In this document: positions 11,872-23,639 of the stretch, piece after piece | Numbering within the stretch: position 1 is the stretch's first letter | How the letters are laid out: each line of letters starts with the position of its first letter | Assembly: GCA_963693315.1 (NCBI GenBank) | Contig: CAVNZG010001062.1 | Span: forward strand, 1-64,000 | DNA from: Diogma glabrata | Taxonomy: Eukaryota; Arthropoda; Insecta; Diptera; Cylindrotomidae | Direction: 5' to 3' | DNA length: 64,000 nt | The notes under the pieces: model-generated | Told to the model about the DNA's origin: nothing | Databases searched by the model: none | The model's input: only the letters and a program-made list of their open reading frames with translations | Program-made: the position numbers and the translations under genes

Positions 11872-13162
11872 ACAGGTCGTTCAATAAGTCCGTAGGATAA
11901 GTAAGAAAAATACAACATTTTGACAAAACTCGATTTTTTTATTCAACATAGTTGCCTTCGAGGGCGATACAACGAGTATATCGATTTTCCAACTTTTCTA
12001 TACCACTTTTATAGTACGATTTCTCTTTCTCGTCAAAATAGGCCTCAGTTTCAGCGATTACTTCATCATTGGACTTAAATTTCTTTCCAGCAAGCATTCT
12101 CTTGAGATCTGAAAACAGGAAAAAGTCGCTGGGGGCTAAATCTGGAGAATATGGTGGGTGGGTAAGCAATTCAAAGCCCAATTCATTCAATTTTGCCATC
12201 GTTTTCATCGATCTGTGACACGGTGCATTATCTTGGTGAAACAACACTTTTTTCTTTTGCAAATGTGGCCGTTTCTTTGCGATTTCACCCTTCAATCGAT
12301 CCAAAAGTTCACAGTAATACTCGCTGTTGATGGTGGTTCCTTTTTGGAGATAGTCGATGAATATTATTCCGTTCGTATCCCAAAATACAGACGCCATCAC
12401 CTTACCGGCCGACTGTTGCGTCTTTGCTCGCTTTGGATTCGGTTCGTCGACTGCTGTCCACTCAGCTGACTGTCTTTTGGATTCTGGTGTGTAATTGTGC
12501 AGCCATGTCTCATCCATTGTCACATATCTACGATAGAATTCCTTTTATTGCGGTTTAACAGTGCCAAAGACTCCTCCGAAGCATCGATTCGTTGTTGTTT
12601 TTGGTCGACTGTGAGCTCACGCGGCAACTAATTTGCACAGAGCTTTCGCATACCCAAATGTTCATGTAAAATGGTAAAAACACTACCATCTGCTACCTTT
12701 ACAATGTCAGCTATTTCGTGCACCTTCAATTTGCGATCGTTCATAACCAATTTGTGGATTTTTTTTATGTTTTCTGGAATAACAGCCTCATTTTGGCGTC
12801 CACTGCGCTCTGCATCTTTTGTGCTGGTACGACCATATTTAAATTCAGCCATCCACTTCTCTACCATTTGTCTCGATGGAGCAGAGTTTGGATAATGTTT
12901 ATCAAGCCATTGTTTGGTTTCCACTGTATTTTTTTTCATCAAAAAGCAATGCTTTATTAAAATTCGAAATTCACTTTTTTCCATTTTTTTTCAAAAACAA
13001 AAGTTGCTTCACACAAAATGCTATAACTCACGAATAAATAGTCAGATTGCTGTCAAATTTATACACGTATCGTTTGAAGGTTAGTACTAAATAAAAATCA
13101 TATGGAAAAAATTCTAGTAACGCCATCTATGTGTCATCCTACGGACTTATTGAATGACCTAG
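11872..13162 (-). mobile_element. mariner element, full length (1291 bp)
   Basis: Terminal repeats ACAGGTCGTTCAATAAGTCC (left) and its near-complement ending at 13162, flanked by TA at 11870-11871 and 13163-13164. The length fits the ~1.3-kb mariner norm. The transposase ORF on the minus strand is broken, so the copy can move only with help. It sits inside the 11281-19358 element. Confidence 0.93.
11939..12984 (-). pseudogene. mariner transposase, broken by one stop and one frameshift
   Basis: The N-terminal helix-turn-helix DNA-binding half starts at 12984 (MEKSEFR) and runs to a TAG near 12628, where mariner proteins normally have a Trp. The following linker is open until about 12535, where a 1-nt loss in an A run shifts the frame just before TMDETW. 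The catalytic half continues to 11939. Its DD34D triad is complete: the first Asp in MDETW, the second in HQDNAP, the third in APSDFF 34 residues later. The enzyme would cut and paste the element at TA sites. With only two visible lesions, the copy died fairly recently. Confidence 0.93.
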
Positions 13163-15747
13163 TATATCAAACATGCAGAAATCTTTTTTCAAAATGGAGA
13201 TGTGATTTTTTATATGTAATTCAACAATTATTCACTGAATAAGCGATGTATGTAATCAAACTTTCCTTATATTGATGGCGATATATTCAAAAGATTTGTT
13301 ATGATGAAGAAAAAGAAAAAAAACCTAAGATGATTAAGATTTTTATGAATTTCATTGCTACATGTTTTTCTTTCACCATCATGTTAAGATAACATTTCAA
13401 AATGGAGATTATTTTTTATATATCATCCATAACTACGGAACATCATATCTCCATATTTATTATGGAGGTTTTTATGGACATCTTCAACATTATTTCAAGA
13501 GCTTATTTGAAGTGTTTGTGCAATGTTTATTCATCTCATGTGTAATGATTCAGTTTGCAACCTGAACTCTATAAAAATTAAAAAGGTTTTCTTAAACAAA
13601 GTTGCCTGGTTTTGCAATGAAAAACTAAAAAATATATAGTTGGCGAGGAATTTTTTTTTTGAAAAAGAAAATACGAAACAAAAATCGAGAAAAAAAAGTG
13701 GAATGGAAGTGAATTGGTTTAATCGTTTTTTGAATGAATTATTATAAATTAATAAATTTAAGTTATTTGTATATTTTAATCTGTGTTTATCTTAATAAAT
13801 AATATTTCTTAATAAATAATCGTAATAAATAAGTTTTCATCAGTGAAAAAAAGAACGTATTATGTGATTGTAAATTGTAATGTATGTACTAGGAATATAT
13901 AAGATTTATGTTTGAGTATTTTTAAAATATACTTTGAATTTGATGAGAACTGAGAAGTATATATTTTGTTTAATTAATTCCATATTGGATAGTGCAGTGC
14001 AAGGCGGTTTGGAAAGATACAATTATTATTATTTGGTAAAGAAAATAGATCTTTTCTTTGAAATTCGAAACAAAAGAAGATTTTTTGTTTCCAAACTGGT
14101 TCAATTGTTTTGTATTAAAACATAGAACAATGGAATAAATATTTGTTGGTTGTAAATTTTATTCTTGGTTTGAAATATATTATATAAGTGATAAGAAGAT
14201 TTTGACAATTTTGAATGAATAATATTGCAAGTTTTAATCATCATTGGAAACTAAAATTAAATAAGAGCCTATATCTGGCAAGGGTGTTTAGTGAAAGATT
14301 TTGCTCTTTTGATTGTGGATAAAGAAATATTAATTTCTTTCTTTGGAAATGTTTCTTGGATGAGGTTTCTTGGATGAAAAAAAACCTGAAGTAAAAAGAA
14401 AATTATTGTTTCAGCATCAACAATAAATAATGGATATTACTAATTTTTTTTATTATACTGTTACTTCTTTAAATGAATTAATTTAGCTTTATTATTAGGG
14501 AGGAGGGAAGATGATTATGGTCATCATTAGTATGGGGTAAGTTTTTTTGTTGGTTTCATATTATTTAATTTTTACTCGCGTATAGCACTACGGTCAGCTG
14601 AGTTCAACTAACCCAAATTAAATCTTTGTTTTACTTTGTAAATATAATTATTTTGTTTTTGCACTCAAAATTTTTTTTGTAATGGTGAACGAGAGCAGAT
14701 CGAACTTGCAGGCTGAGCTAGGCTAGTGCATATACTAGGAGTGCAAGCTCTCAAGGAATGGTTGAGAATTAGTTTAATCTCAACCAACCTAAACTATCCA
14801 ATTATTACACATGTAATAACTCAACTTTTTCAACATATAATTTTTCATCGGGTTACTACTGTTTTGGTAATGGCGTCTAATCATCATACATGGTTAGATT
14901 TTTCTTCATGGAGTATTTGTCATCATCAAGATTCAACATTTAATCTTTTTGACACAGGTCTCAATATTTCTTGTATTGATGACTTTGTGTGTAATAGCAG
15001 TATAACCATCTTGTGGAGTGTGCCATATTGGTTGAATTTTTATTAATTCAACTTAATCTGTATACTTTGCAGATTCAAACTAAATTCTTATTTAACCTAA
15101 AATTATTAACAATATAGACAAAATCAATTTGATAATGATGGATCATAGAAATATAATATTTCTTTTTTCGTGAATATTATTTAAATAATCCAATATACTG
15201 ATATATCATGTATATCTTAAACTATATCAATAATAACAGTGAGGTGTTTTAATGTTTCAACATGAATATATTTAATAATTTAAAATGAATTGTGAAACAT
15301 GAACATTTATAAAATATTATCACTGACGATACTTCCCTGATTTGTCTTAATATATATTTTCATCAGTGAATTTGGGTTTTTCTTTACTATACAAATAATT
15401 GACTCTTTGTACTGTGATCTATTACTTTCTTAAAAAAGTATACATAATCTGAAATAACAGACTTTTATGTTATCAGATTATCTTAGTGACTTTGATACTA
15501 AATAAAAATAAAATAAAAAATAACAAACATATAGACAAGTGATTATAATATTGTGATAATGACTCATATTAAGTATCTACAATAATTTTTTTTAAGTGGT
15601 ATAGTTTACAAACATTAAGATTCTATGTCCATTTATACCCTGATGGAAATTCACTGATTTGACTTACATAAACATTCTGATAATTAATGTTTATTTTCTT
15701 TTTTCTATATAGATGCTAAAGTCTTGATAGGGAATTTGTGGGATCAT
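13163..15747. other. AT-rich interior, no recognised gene
   Basis: Interior of the 8-kb element. Two passages (about 13185-13250 and 13385-13450) share the motif TTCAAAATGGAGAT followed by a T-rich stretch, so some local duplication is present. Short reading frames at 13934-14125 and 14726-15046 have no recognisable domain. Confidence 0.5.
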
Positions 15748-15985
15748 AAGGAGAGTTGTAATTCGATATTTCTAAAGAATTTCAATGATTATAAGGGCGA
15801 TACAGAGAGTGGGAATATGGAGTCAATTGAGAGAAGGAGTAAGAATATTTTCAACATAGATTTTTAATATTTTAAGGAGAGTTGTAGTTCGATATTTCAA
15901 AAGAAGTTCAATGATTATAAGGGCGATACAGAGAGTAGGAATATGGAGTCAATAGATAGGAGTAAGAATATTTTCAACAAAGAAA
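15748..15985. repeat. Two tandem copies of a ~125-bp unit
   Basis: AAGGAGAGTTGTA opens each unit (15748 and 15873). Both contain TTCAATGATTATAAGGGCGA, GGAATATGGAGTCAAT and AAGAATATTTTCAACA with few differences. No ORF crosses the pair. Origin unknown. Confidence 0.9.
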
Positions 15986-16899
15986 GTCTTTAAATTCTAA
16001 TTTAATTATTATAAAAGATAATCAATATTCATATATTAAAATAACCCCAATATAAACTATAACTTTAATTTTCTTATTATTTTTTATACTGCGATTGTAA
16101 CATTTAGGAAATTAAAATTATCTGTAAAGAAACGAAAAGTTCACTAAGAGTTCATAGTAATATTAACATAGGTTAAAATTTAATAATATACAAAGTGTTA
16201 AAACTAAATCAACTGTCTCACTATTTTTGAAATCCTAATTAAAAATATTAATTGTTATAAAATTATAAACAAAATTGGTACTAAGTACAAAGGTCAGACG
16301 TACTGTTATACTTCATGGGAGTAAAAATTATATGGGACATCAAACATTGTACATCAAAATATTGATTCGAATTGTATATTTCTGTACTAACTCATTTGAA
16401 TTGTATAATAATTATTTGACTAATTGGATTTAAATTGTATAATTGAATCAGAAATTTATCTGTATCTAAAAAGTCACTTAAGTTTAAATCATATAATTAA
16501 TTTTTTGACATTATTAAGAACTTTTTATTCAACTCTATTGTTCACTTTAGAATTAGATTATAATATCTTACAGAGTTGATTTTTTGAATAATTCACGGCA
16601 TTCTTCATTAAATTTAAATAATTAAGATATATTCAAGCACAATTTATATAATGAACAATATTTATTGTTGTTAATTAACCTATTTTGTAATCTCACCTAA
16701 ATTTTATTATAGTTAATCATGTAATATGATTATATTAGAAATTATAAACAAATTCAAATCTGCCATAATTAAATCATATTAAAATAATATAAATAAAACA
16801 ATTTATTCATAATTATTAGAATATAACTGTTGAATTATATAAAATCATTATAGGTAAACAAATCAAATATTAATCCAAATAAATGTAAAGCCAATCATG
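15986..16899. other. AT-rich DNA, nothing recognised
   Basis: Very AT-rich, no coding signal, no terminal repeats seen. Confidence 0.5.
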
Positions 16900-17092
16900 T
16901 TAACCATCGTCAAGGAGGGTAATTTCCTTGGTCACTCTCCGTGACTGAATTGATGTTTTGACACAGCCCTGTCTTGTCTAACTTCAAATCACTCATGGAA
17001 ATATGACATCAATTTGCTCACCTTGGCCTTGGGTACTTTCACCATGTAACAATTTGGTGATATAGTCTAACCGACTAAACCAATAAATAAAA

Positions 17093-17129
<37 letters not shown>
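16900..17129 (+). mobile_element. Poly(A)-tailed retroelement 3' end (SINE or truncated LINE)
   Basis: A less AT-rich stretch (GGAGGGTAATTTCC ... GACACAGCCCTGTCTTG ... CACCTTGGCCTTGGGTAC) runs directly into 36 A residues at 17094-17129. This is the structure of a retrotransposed 3' end. Its 5' limit is not visible. The tail abuts an inverted-repeat end of the surrounding transposon (from 17130), which it apparently truncated. Confidence 0.6.
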
Positions 17130-17131
<2 letters not shown>

Positions 17132-17378
17132 TTAACCGTGAATAGCTGTGAATGCTGCCTTAAATTTTGAATATTTTGTATTATTTATCAGTTAATATAC
17201 TGTATTTTATTATTTAAATTTATTAAAATTTATTTTAAGTAATTTATTACTTAAAAATTCATTAAATGAATTACTTATTGTACTTATTGTATATAAGATA
17301 AATTAAGATAAGTATATAAGATTAGTTATATAAGATAAGATTTTTTCAAATCAATGTAATAAAAAGAAACTTATTGGT

Positions 17379-18349
17379 ATGCTCATTGAAAAGTTTGAGA
17401 GTATAAATATTGCAACAAAACAAGCGAGAGATGATGCTGATGTTCTTATCATAGAAACAGCTATCGAAGAATCCAAACATGAGAGGACTGCCATCATTAT
17501 AGGAGAAGACATAGATTTACTGGTTATTTTAATTGGACGCACTCAATCACATCAAGAAGACATTTTCTTTAAAAAAGTTGGGAGAGGAAAAATCAAAACA
17601 CAAATCTATATTGTTCAAAAAGCTTAGACAAATATCCCCTAGCAAAAAAACTTATTTTATTTTTACATACATTCAGTGGATGTGATACAACTTCTACGTT
17701 GTTTAAAAAATCACTAGAAAAACTTGCAAATTTTAACGCACTAGCTCAAGTTTTTATACAAGAAATTTGCCCTGTCCAACAATTACACGAAATGGAATAC
17801 GGATCTTACTAGCGATATACAATGCTCCAAAATCTGAAGATAATATCGATCATCTTCGATATACTCAGTTCATTAAACAGTTCATCTACAAAACTTCATA
17901 AGCCTGTCCAGTTATGTAATCTTCCACCGACAAGTGCAGTAGCCTATCAACATATAAACCGTGTCTATTGCCAAACTCAAAAATGGTTAGGACATGATAT
18001 AGAACCCCAAGAATGGGGTTGGTTGCTCCAAAATGAGTTCCTGGAGCCAATGACAACAAAATTACCACCAGCTCCTAAAGAATTACTTAATACTCTATTT
18101 TGTAATTGTAAGAATGGATGTGGTCCACGGTTTGGGTGTAGAAAATCGGGGTTGCAATGCAAACTAGCTTGTGGTCATTGTAACGGGCAAGCTTGCCTCA
18201 ATGCATTGCAAGGTGAATATGAGGAAGAGAATGGAAACCCTGAAATTCTTGAAGGTCTAGAAACAACCATTCAGGGTAACGAAGATGATGATAATGAAAC
18301 AGAGATTTTCGAACCTCCAGAAGATGACGAAGAAGAAGAAGAAGAATAA
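17379..18349 (+). pseudogene. XPG/PIN-like nuclease plus Cys-rich CXC protein remnant (Academ-like transposase C-terminus?)
   Basis: The first segment (17379-17627) has the acidic signature of XPG/FEN-type nucleases, DDADVLIIETA followed by IIIGEDIDLLVIL. In a shifted frame after 17620 comes LILFLHTFSGCDTTS, then a further frame change near 17900. The last segment contains LPPTSAVAYQHI, WLGHDIEPQEWGW and a dense cysteine module (FCNCKNGCGPRFGCRK, then CKLACGHCNGQAC), ending in an acidic Asp/Glu tail. This ordered set occurs in a repeated protein family of arthropods and cnidarians. XPG nuclease plus a Cys8 finger is what I recall for Academ DNA transposons. The N-terminal bulk is missing and at least two frame breaks and a stop are present, so it is dead. 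Confidence 0.7.
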
Positions 18350-18862
18350 CTTTCTAGTTAGAAATTTACAATAATAAAGATAAAATTAGATTATATTAAC
18401 TCGTTTTACTTTCACCTAAAATTTACCTTGTATAAATTAATATGCCCTAATAATAAAATGTAAATTCAGTTACAAAAATATCTTTTTCATACAATTATAT
18501 TCCTTAATTCATTCAATTCAACTTTATGATAATTAGACTTTTAAATCATTCAATAATTCATCAAATTTATGCGATTTCGTCTAATATGTTTAAATAAAAC
18601 AGAAAAACTTTTTCGCAAAATCTATGAATTATTAAATGTATTGAACTTTAATCATTTAAATAAATTAAATAAATTCTTATATTAGATTCGATGGCTAAAA
18701 TAAAAAATTCAATCAGTTACTTTATATGAATCAATGAATATTTCGATGGATTTGTAAATATTTTTTTGTCTTGTTCTTATTATCTTATATTTAAAAACCT
18801 ACACATTTTAAAGATCAAATACTTAATTAATTTTCTACTTAAAATCTACTTTCAATAAATTA
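18350..18862. other. AT-rich spacer after the CXC ORF
   Basis: Nothing recognisable between the end of the Cys-rich ORF and the inner inverted arm; probably the 3' non-coding part of the transposon. Confidence 0.5.
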
Positions 18863-19358
18863 GAATATACAATAAGTAATTCATTTAACGAATTTTTAAG
18901 TACACAAAGTAAGTATTATTAAATGAATATATAAAAAATATGTAAAATGTTATTAAATACAATATATTAACTGATAAATAATACAAAATATTCAAAATTT
19001 AAGGCAGCATTCACAGATATCCACGGTTGACCTTGCATTACAGTGTGTATGACAGAACGCTGCTCAATCACCGCCCTATATCTCAAAAACGTTTAAGCGC
19101 ATGATAAAATAGTTCATATAAAATTTGTCGCAAATTTTATTCTCTACAATATCAATGTTAACATCATTGGAGCAATAGTAACCGAGATAATCACGAAAAA
19201 CTGTTTTTTGGTACCTTTGATCTTGAATAACTTACGACGCAGACACGAGATTTTATGAGACTTTTGAGACAACTTATAGAACACCAAAATGAAGGTTTAT
19301 ACAAAAATTCAACTTATTATCTCACATTCCGAGGTTAATCGCTAAAATGACTGGACTA

Positions 19359-21199
19359 ATAGTGTATTTGTTTACATCATAAAATCTGTGGGTCTCTGGC
19401 GTGTCCGTTTATTACTCGTTCTTATAATTTTAATACAGTAAAGTTACACGAGACGAATATAATCATAATATACACCGTAAACATATACATCGGCTCATTG
19501 GCGAAGTTTGAAGTTTTAAAAATGGGATGCTGCGTGCTAATTAACATTTCTCAATGATAAAAACAACTGCAGTGAAACTTCCATAATTCGAAATAAATTT
19601 TTGTTCAATTTAGAGAAATTTCGAAATATAAATATTAGTGTGGATTGATTTACAAAGGATTTTTGTAACCCCCTTGACTACACTGATTTTTCGCATGAGG
19701 GGCTCCCCAAAACAGTGTCGGCATAGAAATAAGCGATCTGCACCAAGGTCTTGGGTTTTGGGATTCTCGATTGATGTAATAAGCTTATATATCGCCAGAG
19801 CGAATCGCTAGAACAGCCACCATTTCATTGAATTTCAGCCGATTTTCACGGTCTTGTTGGAAAGGTATTTGTGTGTTCTATACGTTTATTTAATTGGCTG
19901 GTGCGATTTGAGAGAAAAAATATTGTTTTGTTGACCCGGAATGTCGATTTAAGACTAATTTTGCATGTCATGTAATGTAAAATGTTTTTTTCTGAATTTC
20001 TGTTGCATCAAATCGCACAGATAAGTTCAAATACGTAAAGAATACACAAATACCTTTCCAATGAGACCAATTTCAATAAAATCGGACAATTTTTGACCAA
20101 ATAATGAACGTTTTAAAATGTAGAACAAAAATCGATATTTGCATGAATGCAAATGCATGAATTTCATTAATTGATTGATGATTAATAATTACGGAGACGA
20201 CGATGAGCACATACACTGTTAGTTTGTGGTATTTGTTGTTATTTCAAATTCCACTGGTCAGTAAACAATTTTATAATAAAGAAAATTATCCTAAACAAAA
20301 TTTGACTGTATCTAAATAAACTATGTAGTATACAATGAATATTTATTCTACTCCATCTGCTATGTGATTAATTCGTTGGATTTTTGAGCTTTGTCACCTA
20401 AATATATTTCTGCGAATGCTCAGTTCTATGTCAACTTCAACGACGAACACTTCACGTCAGTACAAGAACAAAATTATTGTGCATAAGAAGTTTCTGAAAG
20501 TGAAAATGAAAAGTGAAAATTTGAAAAAAGTACAGGACGCACGTGCTGAGGCAAAGGCCGACATCGAACGTATGCGCGTCTTGCTTTGGGAACGGGAGCA
20601 AGCTGGAGTCAAGGCGCCAGTAAAAGCGCAGAACAAGAAGAGAAAAAATACCGGCCACTTCCAAGAAGATGTGCTCAACTACGTACTATTTTTTGATCCA
20701 TGGGTGTGACAACCCCGCGCACTCCAGTCCCTGTTATTGGCACATGAGTTAACGTGAGATATCACATACCACTGGCAATAGCAGTGAGATATCACTAGCC
20801 AAGGTGATATCTTAGGGGTGCTGGCGGATGAACTGTATTCAGTCAACGGTAGCACTCTCAATCTTAGCTAATGAATATTCCTTGATGCTGGAACGCTGTA
20901 GCTTGCTCGAAGAAACGAGCTTTCATATAACTATATATCTGAGCTTTAATCATTGAAAAATATACTGCGTCTCATAATCAAGGATTATGCCATTAGCTGG
21001 ACTATTGGCAAACCAATTTTAGTTTTGTTCCTGCAAATTTTTAAAACAAATTTGCTTTTTATCTCTTATTTTATTTTTATTTTCCCTATCCTATCACGAA
21101 ATATTGGTCTATGTCATATTTTATATGTGCTAGGATTTATAGTTTAGTTGTCCATTATTTAACAAAAAATTAAAAAAAAACAAAAAAAAAACAGATTTG
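19359..21199. other. No recognised gene
   Basis: A 97-codon frame at 20416-20709 (Lys/Glu-rich, QDARAEAKADIERMR) could be part of a coiled coil, but it has no family I recognise and no exon borders I can support. Around 20710-20880 there is a GC-richer stretch with palindromic pieces (GTGATATC, GAGATATCAC). The rest is AT-rich. Confidence 0.4.
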
Positions 21200-21305
21200 C
21201 GTCCATTAACATCCTTAGAACGCATGTTGTTGTGGGACCTTGGTCTTAAAAGGTTTTTATGTGTTGTTGTGACACATATTGTAATGCCTACTACACATCA
21301 CATTT

Positions 21306-21343
<38 letters not shown>
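21200..21343 (+). mobile_element. 5'-truncated LINE tail with poly(A)
   Basis: GTTGTTGTGGGACC, CTTGGTCTTAAAAGG and GTGTTGTTGTGACACATATT lead into a 35-nt A run (21309-21343). The same 3' sequence, on the opposite strand, follows the LINE C-terminal ORF at 61444-61914, so this is the truncated tail of the same LINE family (or a SINE sharing its 3' end). Confidence 0.75.
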
Positions 21344-21348
<5 letters not shown>

Positions 21349-21669
21349 GAAGGAATAAAAACATATTTGTTTTTTAAATTAATTTTTTTTTTGCCATGGT
21401 GAATAAAACTAAATTATTTTTTGTTATATCTTGAACGCTCGCTTTTTTTTCATTACGGACAGTTTTTTGGAAGATGGCCGCCGAATGAAGTAGACGTGAA
21501 AGTCGTGGAGCAAAAATTATTTAAAAAAATTAAATTTTAGTAATCGAATATGATTAAAAAATTAGTAATGGTTATTTCAAAAATGTTTTTTAATAATCGA
21601 ATATGATTAAAAATTATTTGAAACATAGTTAACAAACATTTAAAGTGATATATTTTTCTCCTTATTAAA

Positions 21670-22380
21670 ATAAAACAATGGTGTCGTTCAAATTAAAGTG
21701 ATATTACTTCAAATAATTATTAACTCAATGGTTATTACTTAAAAATCTAATTCAAATAAATCCAAATATGTAATAAAAATTGGTCAAATAGTGCCGTTTT
21801 AAGTTTTTCTCATTATTAAAATAAAACAGTATAATTGATCAGCTGTTTGTTGAAAAAAGCATAATAAATTATAAGCAATAAATTTTATTTGGTAATCAAA
21901 ATAATTGAAAGAAAGACTTTATTTGATCTTTTAAATTCTAAAATACGGTGTCGTTTACTGGTATCGTTTAAATTAAAGTGAAATTATTTCAAAAGCTTAT
22001 TAACACAATTTACTCAATGGTATTTGTAAAAAAGTTATTATTTGATATCTAGTATACATTATAAGTGAAAAACCTATTAAAACTTAGCAACACAAGTGTC
22101 TAACAGTATTACATTACTTAGGTTATTACTTAAAAATCTAATTCAAATAAATCCAAATAAATGATAAAATTGGTCAAACAGTGCCGTTTTAAGATTTTCG
22201 CATTATTAAAATAAAACAACGGTATCGTCAATAATAAACAGGATTGTATTGTTGATCAGCTGTTTGTTGAAAACAAAGCATAATAAATTATCAGCAATAA
22301 ATTTTATTTGGTAATCAAAAATAATTGAAAGAAAAACTTTATTTGATATTTAAAATTCTAAAAATACAAGTGATAAACTG
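21670..22380 (+). repeat. Tandem repeats in the LINE 5' UTR
   Basis: A block starting GGTTATTACTTAAAAATCTA occurs at 21730-21956 and again at 22121-22377, each containing TAGTGCCGTTTTAAG-like or CAGTGCCGTTTTAAG sequence, GATCAGCTGTTTGTTGAAAA and CAATAAATTTTATTTGGTAA. A preceding block (TTAAATTAAAGTGA type) is also doubled (near 21685 and 21965). Repeated 5' UTR monomers can carry LINE promoters in other animals; that role here is inference. Confidence 0.8.
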
Positions 22381-22527
22381 TTCAAAACAACTTAAAACAA
22401 TTACATAAACAGTATTATATTATTTATCTTATTACCAAAATTTAGTTAAATTTGAAATTAAAATAAATCAATCAAATTTTTCTTAAACATTCTTACACAG
22501 TAAATTTGTCAACAATAAAACATAATT

Positions 22528-23298
22528 ATGGCTGACAAAACCAGAAGCGCCAACAAATTAAAAGAATTTACCGACATTGAAAACCCAACACCAAAGCAAA
22601 TGATGGCTGCAATACTAATATCAAATGAACAATTAAGCAAATTGATAGACATAAAAATCGATTCAATTAATAACTCGATTGCAGCATTAACAACAGAAAA
22701 TCGGCAAATTAAAAAAAACATAAAGGAACTGACGGAAAAAAATTCTGAGCTGGAAACAGAAAATATTAAAATTATCTCCCAATTAAACTATTTGAGACAA
22801 AAGGATCTAAACGATGAAATCATTTTGACCGGTCTTCCAATCGATATCAACAATATCTAAGAAGTCGTAAAAAAACTTGACTCTATATATAATATTGGAC
22901 TACACAACATTGTTAGCTCAACGAAAAAAATTGTTTCAAGCAACAAGGATGCAAACTTAAAGTATCTCCATCTGTCAATTAAATTCCGGGACTACACAGT
23001 TAAGGAAATTTTTATAAAAAATTATAAGGAGTGTGGTCCTTTATTTGCGAGACAATTATGGCCAACTGTAAGTCAAGCAAAGATTTTCATACTGGACAAA
23101 CTCATTCCTGAATATCTTCATCTCATGAGGCAACTAAATAAATTAAAGAATGAAGGAGTCATAGATTCTCGTTGGCACTACAAGGGCAATGTGTACGTGC
23201 GATTAAAGAAAGAAGACAAACAAACCATCTTGATTAGAACGGCCGACGACATCAACAAATTAACTAAAACGATAATCACCACTGATAAACCATCTTGA
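22528..23298 (+). pseudogene. LINE ORF1 (coiled-coil RNA-binding protein), one nonsense codon
   Basis: The ORF starts MADKTRSANK and is 257 codons long if one in-frame TAA at 22858-22860 is read through. Residues about 45-95 form a heptad-like coiled coil (LTTENRQIKKNIKELTEKN). After it comes INYLRQK-like sequence and the DEIILTGLP motif typical of jockey/CR1 ORF1 proteins. The second half has the usual FRDYTVKEIFIKNYK and GNVYVRLKKED segments. ORF1 proteins bind the LINE RNA and help target-primed integration. The stop after LPIDINNI truncates the protein to 110 aa, so this copy is probably inactive. ORF2 follows after about 100 nt. Confidence 0.85.
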
Positions 23299-23399
23299 TT
23301 ACTTTTACCCAGCTTAAAAACTCCACTTCTTTACCAACGTTACTCTAATATTTAACTTAATTTTTAAACCTCTAAAAAATTTCTTTTCTTTTTACTTTT

Positions 23400-23594
23400 A
23401 GATTCTTGCTACTAATAATATTTTGGAGACAAATAAGTCTTGCACACTATAGAAATCTAGAAAAATCTGCTAAACAATTGGTAAACTCATTTAAATTGTA
23501 TACAATGATGAAAAATCGTAATAAACATTATTTGGATCTTAAAGACTTTAAGGAGTCTTTTAATACAAAGGATGTTGCCGGTATGACTATACTA
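23400..23594 (+). pseudogene. LINE ORF2, 5' end (interrupted)
   Basis: This short piece begins ORF2 of the LINE and ends abruptly at ...VAGMTIL, just where a TA-flanked transposon enters. The sequence resumes in frame at 30236 with YININ and RLLNKVEK, the first strand of the apurinic-like endonuclease. The exact start codon is unclear; none of the nearby ATGs has distinguishing context. Confidence 0.8.
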
Positions 23595-23639
23595 CCCAAG
23601 CAACAAAAAATAACCGAGGTTGTAAAATAACTTTTGGTT

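Larger units (their letters stand above)
17130..19032. repeat. Inner inverted repeat pair around the nuclease/CXC ORF
   Basis: The arm at 17130-17290 (GGTTAACCGTGAATAGCTGT, then AATGCTGCCTTAAATTTTGA) is matched in inverse by 18863-19032 (ending ACAGATATCCACGGTTGACC). The right arm runs on into the outer terminal arm at 19021. The left arm stops at a poly(A) insert. The simplest reading is that the long terminal arms of the parent transposon once continued into these inner arms. Confidence 0.75.
11281..19358. mobile_element. 8-kb element with ~340-bp inverted ends, possibly Academ-like
   Basis: The left arm (11281-11645) starts TAGTCCAGTCATTTTAGC and the right arm (19021-19358) ends GCTAAAATGACTGGACTA. 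They are inverted copies through the CCTCGG, CTCGTGTCTGCGTCGTAAG and GGTCAA blocks. ATA flanks both ends, a possible 3-bp duplication. Near the right end lies a broken XPG-like nuclease plus Cys-rich ORF (17379-18349), the combination known for Academ transposases. Inside are also a mariner and a poly(A)-tailed insert. A further inverted pair (17130-17290 and about 18863-19032) suggests that the true left part next to the ORF was cut by an insertion. Confidence 0.65.

Noticed and set aside
14726..15046. A 106-aa ORF inside the 8-kb element
   Set aside because: No recognisable domain and AT-driven composition; cannot be supported.
15748..15985. Possible CRISPR-like direct repeats
   Set aside because: Only two 125-bp units, no short repeat/spacer pattern, and the DNA is eukaryotic.
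20416..20709. A 97-aa Lys/Glu-rich ORF as a gene
   Set aside because: No family, promoter or exon support; kept only as a remark.
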